A stretch of DNA of 64,000 bases from Luidia sarsii (taxonomy: Eukaryota; Echinodermata; Asteroidea; Paxillosida; Luidiidae): assembly GCA_949987565.1 (NCBI GenBank), contig OX465103.1, positions 18,733,280 to 18,797,279 of the forward strand, read 5' to 3'. The notes under the pieces are model-generated. The model was not told where the DNA came from and ran no database searches. It saw nothing but the letters and a program-made list of their open reading frames with translations. How positions within the stretch are numbered: the stretch's first letter is position 1; each line of letters starts with the position of its first letter. Of this stretch, positions 12,175 through 23,100 are shown one piece after another. Both the position numbers and the translations under genes were made by a program.

Positions 12175-14181
12175 TTTAATGACATTTACATGCAGCATTA
12201 CTGAGTAAATTAGCTGTTTTATTTATTTTATTAAAAAATAAGTTTGCTTAATTATTTTAAAAGACAACTAACAGAATAGGTAATGATTATACATATATAC
12301 AAAGATTTTAGCACACATCAGAACAATATACACCTTTAAATCAATGGACACTGAAGTAACATGTACATGTACATGTATTTAACCAGTGACTAATTTCTTC
12401 CTAAATGTCCCTGTAACTTTTCCTGCTATAAGGGGAACATTTACAAACACATTGCCCCTAGCCCAGAAGGATCTCAACAAACTCATCTGTTTTAGTTGGA
12501 GTGTGAAGACAATGCATGATTTTCAGCGACTACACAATTAATATGCTCTACAAGGGTGCTCCTGGAGGCCAATTGATACCTTTTATAGAGGGGAGGGCTT
12601 TGGAGGGATAACCTGAAGATGAATATCAGTGCCCTCCATCCTTTCAAGGACTTTCCTGACAGGAGCTAGGAATGTAAGGCAGGGCCTGAAACTGTTTGGA
12701 GTACTGTTTGATAAGGGGTTGCACTAAAAGGATCCTAGCAAAGATCTTGTTTATGATGTTCACTGGGATTCAATGGTTGTTACCTAATTTTATTTCTGAA
12801 TATGATATTATATTTGTTACTGAATATTATATTAAATTATCTTTGAAACCCGCACAATGTTTATGTGTGCATACAAGCACCATATTCTGGCTGCATGGAT
12901 TTTAAACAGATCAATCATCATCCTAGACAATTTCCATTTTTAATATGTACAATAACATGTATATATGTCTATTGTTATGTCATGTTACACACAGGAAAGC
13001 ACTGCATGTCCTTGTGTTATGTCACTCACGGTATGCATTGCAGGCATTTTTTTCAAAGAAGAAAAACATTTATGAAAAGATCCTGATATATTTTAGTCTA
13101 TGTATTAATGATCATTAGGTTTATATAGGTCTCCCTTCCCTTTTGTAAGTCTTGTCTCAAGTCCTGACTTGAAACACCCCTCCTAGACAATGGACTGTCC
13201 CGAGGCCCTTGAGGATGCAGTGATTAGGATAAGTATTGTCTGACATGCCTCAGTGCTGTTACAACCTTGATCCTGACTCTGTGTCCTCCATTCTTTATAC
13301 CGGTAGTTATGGTTTGAAATAGAGATATCCGGCAGTTAATGATTGAATTGCTTCTGCAAAGACTTGTTGACTATTACAGAAGGCCACCATCTAAGTGCTG
13401 GATAGCTCAGATGGTAGAGCAGATGGTTCAACTCCCAGTCCAGTCAAACTCAAAGTTTTCTTTGCAATTGTTCAAAATGTTAATTATGGTTGACACTTGA
13501 GGAAAGTTGAAGAACTTTTTAATGGCCATCTAATTCCTTTTTTAAACTGGCAATTTTTTTGTTTTTCCTTGTCTAAACATGTACATACAATGCTGTACAA
13601 GTGGTTGAGAGAATTAGCTGGAACTTGTTATGGTTAAAGTGAATAGGTTTAGTGTTTATCCTCTATTCCTCTCTTCTACAGTCTGATACAAATCAAAGAA
13701 CCTGATCATCATGGAATTATAAGCTATCTGAAGTTTTTCTTGTGGTCAGCCCTATACTAGCCCATTAATTAGCCAAACAAATTTGCTTTCAATAGTTATT
13801 ATTCTGAGTGTCAGCACACTCAATACCAATGTTATGTAAACCCCTATTACACAGCTGCTTCTATTTTTAAATATGCACAATAAAATTGTACATAAGTACC
13901 ATAAAGTTTATGATTGTTTACCATGCACATACGAACAAATTTCACATTATAATTAAATAGGTATTCATTTTCTTTTTTTTTCATAAGGAACTTTTAAAAT
14001 CATCAATGCAGTGAGACCTTACAATTTCCCTGTGAACAGAGAACTGTGCCGTGAGTTTAATTGAAAATACAAACCGCTTGACAACATTACCTTTGCATCA
14101 AAATCTGTCTGAATTGTAATAACTGAAGACAAAACTTCCACTTAAGAAAAATAAACACAATTTACAGTGGCATCATTTGGG
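12175..14181. other. Tail-to-tail intergenic spacer between FMO and BORCS6
   Basis: Non-coding. It holds an ACATGT microsatellite near 12,360 and a tRNA-derived SINE copy at about 13,330-13,460. The two convergent genes must end their transcripts within this 2 kb. No conserved coding block was found. Confidence 0.5.
13330..13460 (+). repeat. tRNA-derived SINE copy
   Basis: TAGCTCAGATGGTAGAGC at 13,403-13,420 is a textbook Pol III A box (D-arm). It is followed almost at once by a B-box-like GGTTCAACTCC, so the tRNA part has an internal deletion. The flank GGCAGTTAATGATTGAATTGCTTCTG recurs in near-identical form beside the SINE at 61.2 kb. Not a tRNA gene: there is no acceptor or anticodon stem. 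Confidence 0.6.
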
Positions 14182-17100
14182 TTACTTCCAGGCAGCCTCC
14201 ATTTCATCCAGTAGTCGTTTCACAGATTTTCTGTCACCTTTTGTTAAGCAAAACATTGCCAAATATTTGGTCGGAAGTAAATACAAAAACTGTTGTAAAC
14301 TACTCACCGACTAAAATGATCTGCAATATATCAATCTCAAAAAGTAAGAGGGCCTGATGTTTTGATCCTAGCAGGACCTTTGCCTTTAAGAAAATTGTCA
14401 AATATTTGTTATTTTTCATGCTTTTGGCACAATTTTGGATCATGTCCTTTCTGGTGTTTGATAGTTTACTAATTTTCAGTAATGGACAGCCATCTGTCAT
14501 TATTTCATGACAAGTTGCAAAACTTGCTGAAAAGTTTAATGCAGTGTTGTACATTATGAGCAGGGTAAATGCATGCGCTAAGAACTGTATAACCAAAAAA
14601 TAGATGTACTATACAAGTACAGTACTGTATTGTACACATACATGTACAGTTGTACTGTACATACTGAAGAATGGGCATGAACCACTGTCCGACTATGGGA
14701 TGATATGAAATTTGGACATGTATACATGTGTAAACATTTACCAGGTCCAGCGGATTTCATATAAATGAGACAATCTTCATTGTGCTCATCAGGAAAAAAA
14801 TAATGTGTCAATGTCACTGACACTACAGTGAAGCAAAAGGATACATCTGATTGGCTAACTTATGGACTGGCTCCATTGTCTTGTTGAGTTCCTCGCACTT
14901 TGCAATAAGAGCATACATACACTGTTGAAATGAAGCAAACATTTAAAGAAAAGGTCAACAAGTCTGTTTGAAAGCACAGCTTACAGCTCTTCCACATCAG
15001 TTTTCTTCTCTCTGGCAATTTTTGAAGATACTGTTTATATTAAATTTTCTTTAATTTGATAAATTACTGAGGAACCCATACTGTATCAATCATACCATGA
15101 GCCTCAAATCTCCTATAGATTAAAAATTATTCACAAATTCATAACAATTCATAAGTTCAGTATTGTTGGTGTTGCCTATTGTTGTAAAAGGGGACAAAAC
15201 TGCACGTTCTAGTGCCCAACACAGTTTCAATGGAATTTTGTAGAAAGAGGCCTGTTATATCAAGCAGATGCTGTTTTGTTTAATTTCGGAATGATACTTT
15301 TTGGTAAATATTGGTCAAAGGTTAGAGGTCATGGGGATCCACTGTGAATTTCTTTTTAATCTTGGGAAGTGACGCTTGGAGCATCTAATTCTGGTCATTT
15401 TGATCCCAAATTTGCGCATTTTTGTGGAAATGTGAGTTATGTTTTAATCCTGTGAAAAGATAGTGTCTGAACAAGAAATGTCCATATTTTTGGATTATAC
15501 ATACCAGGGGTGAAGAGAATCCACTAAAAATTGACATGCATTCATTGCACATTGATATGTTTCATGTTCATACATGTAGGTACATGAACTTGCATACCAA
15601 TGTTTGTAAAAATCGGAAAACCTAAGATCAGAAAGTGTGTAGGTCTGACAAGGAATGACCCAATTTGAATATGAATATTGAATTTGAATATTTTTGAGTA
15701 ATAATAATAATATAAAACTTGAAAAAAAAAATTGAATATGCTTCATTAATATTCATGACAGAGCATTTTTTTAAAAATATCATTCATCCCAATTTTGGTC
15801 CATGCCAATATTTGAGCAAATCAGACTCACTTTTTTTAAATTTACAGATTTAAAGGGCCAGTAAAGCCAAAATTGTTGTTGGAATGAAGAAATGAGATCG
15901 AGAAAGTACACAATGTACATGCATATCAGCGCTCAGCTGGTACTAATCCACACAATGATGTCACAGAGGTCATATGCATACATGTTATGTACATGTACAT
16001 TATTTTTTGTACATTAGCAAAACTAATGATATTTTTCGCAAAGGGAGTCAAAAATACTGACTTGGGAGGACTTTGTCGATTTTTACTAACAATGCAAATT
16101 GTTCTCTTTATTATTCATCTTCAATTTAATTAAAAGACTATAAATCTATCTAAAACTGCAATAAAATAGAAAACTGCGAAAAACACTTTAGTGGCTCTTT
16201 AAACAGCTGCCATATTCATATATACAGTATTTTTAATTGTGTTTATCACATACATCTACTTATATAGGCCTTATGAACTTTTTGGACCAAATTTAATTGC
16301 AAAGGGGCCATGAATTAACCTCTATGCATATATTGTTTGCAACAAGAAGGAAACATATAAACAGTTTTTATACTAATAAATGTGTAGGAAAATCACAGAG
16401 CTCCCATGTACATTACATAGTTATGGGGCTAATGTAATAGAATAAATCGTTTCATTAGCTGTAAATAGGATAATACTGGTGTGGGTTTTACCTTGACACT
16501 TTGATCCACTGTCACACCGGCCTTGTCCACTGCATCTCTGTATGTCTGTGTATGGCCAACAGTTATTGCAGACATCTGCAACATGATAAACAAGCACCTA
16601 CAAATATCACTATTGTTGTCAGTCTCACTCTTGGTCTTGTCTTGCCTACCTCAGTCACTCAGTAGGGCTGGTCATCACTTTGAATGGACAGGTTCACTTG
16701 AATCAGTCAATCAATATTCTGCAGTGCTTCAATCAAAATTACCCCTCTAGAAACAGGATTTTCTAGCTTCAAAAGCCTTCATTGAAATTCCACTCCCATG
16801 GCAGTATGAACTTGCTGACATTGTGTGCTCACTGCCTACACTCCCTTCGTGAAATGCACGACTGTCTCAGTGCGCATTTAAGTTGACGCAATGCCAGTGC
16901 AAATTAATGCAAGTTTGTTTTTTTGCTTTCTGAAACAATCATTTTGTTGTGTAGGCAGTCATATGATGGATATAACCAAACTCAACAACCGATTGTAAGA
17001 CAATGAGCAATGCATTAAAATTGTAGGAGTCATCAAAACCACGATGGATAACTCATCATGAGTTCATTTATGATGCATTATAAGGCTTTGTGTGATTGCC

Positions 17101-20100
17101 AATTGATCCTTTGTGCATTAGGAGCATTACTATGGTGTGTGCCTAAACTGACATTTTGCATTCCAATTTCCATCATGAGAGGTGCCACAAGACTAATGAT
17201 AGGAAAAGCATGGCATCATCAACAAGATAAATGCCTCCCCTTAAACCACTTTGCACTGGGGACACCCCATTTGGGGTCCGCTATGGTATTACTACATGTA
17301 TGTGATGGGCTCTCCGAAGCTGGGCACCACTATTGTCCAAGTTTTAAACAACAATTATTTTCAGCCTCGACCAAATCAATGCGAAGTAAAGCCGCGTCCG
17401 CACTGGACTTAAAATGGGTAAACTAACCGAGCAAATGGGTAAATTGACCATTTTAAGTCCAGTGCGGACAGCCAGAAAGTTTTCCTCCCAGGTAACTTAC
17501 CCGACTCCAGTGGGTAGTTTAACCGACCAACTTCTGCCCGGTTAAATTGACCAGGTCAGTTTAACCGAGCCGAAAAGTCCAATCCGGACACGACGTCTCG
17601 GTAAACGACTCGGTAAAAAACCACATCCGGCGCCCCGCATTGCCAGAGGCCCTAAATACCACGTGACGTGCCATGGTCCCAATACAACAATGTTGTTTAC
17701 TTTTCGAGCAGGGTCGACGTGTCGTAGTTTTATGGTATTTACATCCGGTGAAAGGTCACCACCATAGCGCCCTCTTGCGTTTATACGCGCCAGTCGGTTA
17801 GTTTTACTGCGTCGTCTCGGTTAGTTTACCCGAGTCGAAAGTCCAAGTGCGGACGCCGGGAAGATTTACCCATTGGAATGTTACCCACGGGCTCGGTAAA
17901 AAATAAGTCCAGTGCGGACGCGGCTTAAGACCTTTAAGACCTGTTTTGACGCAAGTCGCCAAATGAATTGCCAGATTAGGGGTAATAATTGTGCTATTGT
18001 GGCACCTTTACTGTGGATGATCGAGGGATAGTGCGCTGCCATGGGAGACATTGGCATGTCACACAGCTCAATGGTTGTCAGTCAATCATAGGAATTCCAC
18101 CGGGTTTCAACGGGAAGCAAGGGTCAGACATTATGCACATGAAACAAATTGTAGGCCCTGGAATATCCAATCAACAAACAGCAAGGTGAGGTGAGGGAGC
18201 CTCCCATCAACGTAATTACAATAAAATTTGAGCTTAGAAGCGATCATTTAAGCAACTCCAACCAACAATGTGTACAATTGCTATGCACAAAAGGACAGCA
18301 GAAACAGGAGGAGGAGGAGGAGGAAGGAGAAGATGGAAGAAGACTCCATTTAAGACTTCCTCCTCGATGTAAAATAACTACCGGTACAATGTATGTACAA
18401 TTACCAGTATAGTGTATTTCAATTACCAGTGCTTGTGTATTTCTGTTTTTTCAGACATGCTAGTGGAAGTTTTCAGGGGCCCTGGTAACCTGCATGACTT
18501 AATGGTCCGGGCAAAGGTTCCCCCTCTGGACATTCCAACCCAATATGGCACACCCATGTGTACATCATATTGTCAGCTGCCAACTGACTTAATTTACCTG
18601 ACATTTTAATCCTAGAAGGACCTTTCTCAAAAATAGGACCTTTGAGAAGCCCTTTTCACACTACAGAGCCAATCCCTGGGGAATAAATAACTGGGGAATA
18701 AATCCCTGGGAAAAATAGTGTGAACAGACCGACATAATTCCCAGGGATTTTTCGAGAAATCCCCAGACATGCCAGATGTTTTGTCTAGTGTGAAAGCCTC
18801 TAATGATGTTATGCTAGGATCAATCGTCAATAGATCCTTTGGCTATGATCGAAACATCAAGCCCTATATACAATTATACATGTACATTACTTCAGATTTG
18901 CTGTATTATTTCAACTGTAAAATTGTAGATTTATAGGCTGAAATCGTACATGTATTTCAAAACATCTGAATTGAACTGAACTGCAATGAAAATCATTCGT
19001 GAGCTGAGTATGGCCCATCGTGCCTGTGTCCATCACCAATGACCACAAACACTCAGTGATGGATCTATGACCACCAGCACTCAGTGATAGTTCCATGGAC
19101 CACCAGCACTCAGTGATGGTTCTATGGACCACCAGCACTCATTGATGGATCAATGGAGCACCATCACTCAGTGATGGATCTATGAGGCACCAGCACTCAG
19201 TGATGGATCTATGGAGCACCATCACTCAGTGATTGTTGTATGGAGCACCAATACTCAGTGATGGTTCTATGGACCACCAGCACTCAGTGATGGTTCCATG
19301 GACTACCAACACTCAGTGATGGTTCCATGGACCACCAGCACTCAATGCTGGTTGTATGGACCAACAGCACTCAGTGATGGTTCTATGGACCACCAGCCCT
19401 CAATGATGGTTCTATGGACCACCAGCACTCATTGATGGTTCTATGGACCACCAGCACTCATTGATGGTTCTATGGACCACCAGCACTCAGTGATGGTTCT
19501 ATGGACTACCAACACTCATTGATGGTTCTATGGACCACCAGCACTCAATGATGGTTCTATGGACCAACATCACTCAATGATGGTTCTATGGACTACCAAC
19601 ACTCAGCGATGGTTCTATGGACCACCAGCACTCATTGATGGTTCTATGGACCACAAGCACTCATTGATGGTTCTATGGACCACCAGCACTCAATGATGGT
19701 TCTATGGACCACCAGCACTCATTGATGGTTCTATGGACCACAAGCACTCATTGATGGTTCTATGGACCAACATCACTCAATGATGGTTCTATGGACCACC
19801 AGCACTCAGCGATGGTTCTATGGACCACCAGCACTCATTGATGGTTCTTTGGACCACAAGCACTCATTGATGGTTCTATGGACCACCAGCACTCATTGAT
19901 GGTTCTATGGACCACCAGCACTCAATGATGGTTCTATGGACCAACATCACTCATTGATGGTTCCATGGACTACCAACACTCAGTGATGGTTCCATTGACC
20001 ACCAGCACTCATTGACGGTTCTATGGACCACCAGCACCCATTGATGGTTCTATGGACCACCAGCACTCATTGATGGTTCTATGGACCACCAGCACTCATT

Positions 20101-23100
20101 GATGGTTCTATGGACCAACAGCACTAATTGATGGTTCTATGGACTACCAACACTCAGTGATCATGGTTCCATGGACCACCAGCACTCATTGATGGTTCCA
20201 TGGACCACCAGCACTCATTGATGGTTCTATGGACCACCGGAACTCAGCGATGTTTCCATGGACAACCAGCACTCAGTGATGGTTCTATGGACCACCAGCA
20301 CTCATTGATGGTTCTATGGACCACCAGCACTCATTGATGGTTCTATGGACCACAAGCACTCATTGATGGTTCTATGGACCACCAGCACTCATTGATGGTT
20401 CTATGGACCACTGGCACTCATTGATGGTTCTATGGACCACCAGCACTCAGTGATGGTTCTATGGACCACCAGCACTCATTGATGGTTCTATGGACCACTG
20501 GCACTCATTGATGGTTCTATGGACCACCAGCACTCAGTGATGGTTCTGAACTCAGTGATGGTTCTATGGACCAACAGCACTCATTGGTGGTTCCATGGAC
20601 TACCAACACTCAGTGATCATGGTTCCATGGACCACCAGCACTCATTGATGGTTCTATGGACCACCAGCACTCATGATGGGAGACATTTTTATTTGGAATG
20701 GAGCCTTGCCATGTTCTAACACAGGTTTAGCAGCTTGGCCCTTGAGCTGCAGGATTTGGTTACATTTCATTGATTTTATTGTACATTTGGTAAGTACTGA
20801 CTCACATTCTGAAGTGTGCTAGACAGGTGGCCCATCATGAGTTCTACATTATCTGCTACCCTCTTGCAGTGTCTCTCAATGTCTACAAGGGCTGATGGGT
20901 CTACTGGGGGGATAACATTGGAGGTGATCCCTGAGGGGCTGAGGGTGGAGGCTCTGCTATGTGTGGAGTCAGGTGTTGGGCATACTGAAGACCCTGTGCT
21001 GCTTCCTGAATGGATAACAAAAATTGGTCAAAAGTCACTGAACGCTTACAAAGAACAGGAGTTGTAGTTTTCTAAGGCAATGAGTAAAAAGTGCACAGTA
21101 AATTCATCATATGAAAACATTACATTTAAAACATCCAAAAAACATGTGCAATTTTTTTAAGTCTAACATTTCAAAGGCTTAATGTTGAGTAATAATACAC
21201 AATATGAAGATACATGTCTGTAAAGTGTATCATTGGTTAAAATTATGTTGCTTTGTTGAAATGCAGTCCTGAAAATTATAAAATTACCAATTAATTAGTT
21301 GATTCTGGAGTGATTCATTTGAATGGTTGATAAAAAAATTGGCATATACTGTTGACTTTGAAAAGGCAGCTATCTTGAGGGTGGATAGCTCAGGTGCTGG
21401 AGCACGGCTATGTTAAACCAGAGGCTCGGCTTAAAATTCAGGTCTAGTCAAATTTTCATTGCTCTTTAATTATTTTCAATTTTTTTTTCTTCTTAATCTA
21501 GCCTACACAAAAATCCCAAACCTTTCCCAAGATGCAACAACCATCAACATAGAGAATAAAAGGTTATAATCACATTTGACATTATTTGTCAAATGATATT
21601 CAAATATTCTTGGATACAAAATACGATCAGATTGATTTTGGAAAGATACCAAACAAAGTTGAAAACACCATGCACACATGCCACTCTGCACAGCCATCCA
21701 TTGTTATGTATTGTAACGTGTGGTTGATACTACATTGGCAAGACATGCATGTACATGTATGTATGTAGTCTTGTTATGCATGAGTTTGGTTCATCATCAA
21801 TGCAATTTTGATTATCAAAATGTTCATGCCTATTTTGAATTGGACATTGGAAACCTGTAGATTGACATGTCATACAGACACAAAATTTAATTCATCAATT
21901 TTGAAATTGCCTATGGGAAGATTTCCACCTCTCTGAAGTTTATCTACATGTAAGTTTATCTAAACTCTTGCACACACATGGGATGTTCACTGCTTGCAGC
22001 AATCTCAACACCATATCTAAAGTTATAGCAATCACCAAACCAGGTGGTTTTTGCAGGAAAACTGTGTAAACATTCTAGATCTTGAACACAACAAAACTTC
22101 AGGAAAGCCAAAGAAACAACTATCTTTGTCTGCATTTACCCTTAGTCTGTATTATGAAGGTGTGTACAGTGTACAATCAGTCTCATAAGATTCCAAGCAA
22201 CCCACTGCAAAATGAACAGTATGCCAATTTGAACAACTGGTGGCAAACCGTCAGGTGGCCCCACTGTCCACTACAAAAGCTAGTAAGGATCAAATTCTTG
22301 TACATGTATAAAGAATGTACACATGTACATGTATTCAATATACATGTAGATCCTTCACACACTACAGTGGTAAATGCACAGTAGAGTTGAATTCAAACAC
22401 CCCTGTTCCTACTTGTAAAACACCACATCATCTAGGAAGATTTGACAAAAGGCTGTGCAACTTGTTAAAAAGCCAGTAAAGTCTATAAACTGAATGCTCC
22501 ATATCATTGATTTGTTTGTGAATGTGAGCATCATTGATCCATTTTGAAACTATGACTGGAATCACTGGAAGGAACTAAAGAATTTTGAATAAATATTTGC
22601 ATACAAGTACATGCTTATTTAGTTATTTTCAATGAAAAATCTGAAAATGTGAGACCTCGTCCATCAAGTGTTACTTTCTAATTTGATAAATGGATGAGAT
22701 TCGCCACTTTTGGTGTGACTCAGGTGGTTAGGGTACAATTACCAACTTATATCAAATATTGCTGGATTCCTTCCTCTAAAAATGGAAATATGGTACAGTA
22801 GGCCCTACACTTGATACAATTCAAATGCATGTAAGTTCTGGTGTCAGGCCAAAAAGTGTCCCTGTTAAAAACTGTCCGCTCATTACCATACTGATTGCCG
22901 ATTGGTTTAATCATGGGTGACATCATTGCAATACCGGAAGCTCGCCAACTTAGTGTCTGTGGCTACTTGGCAGACAGTATTTGGCAAGGAACGGACAGTA
23001 TTTGGCACTTTGGCAGTCACTTGGCGGACAGTATTTGGCAAGGAACGGACAGTATTTGGTAGTCACTTGGCGGACAGTATTTGGCAGTCACTTGGCGGAC

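Noticed and set aside
13403..13440. tRNA gene
   Set aside because: A- and B-box words are present but too close together and without acceptor or anticodon stems; it is a SINE. The same applies to 21.38, 24.3 and 61.2 kb, and to 9.29 kb (T-arm only).
19036..20676. CRISPR-like array of regularly spaced repeats
   Set aside because: Units are contiguous with no unique spacers, and the host is an animal genome; this is a minisatellite. The same applies to 59,034-60,966.
20834..21067. Plus-strand 78-aa frame
   Set aside because: It is the shadow of BORCS6 exon 2 on the other strand.
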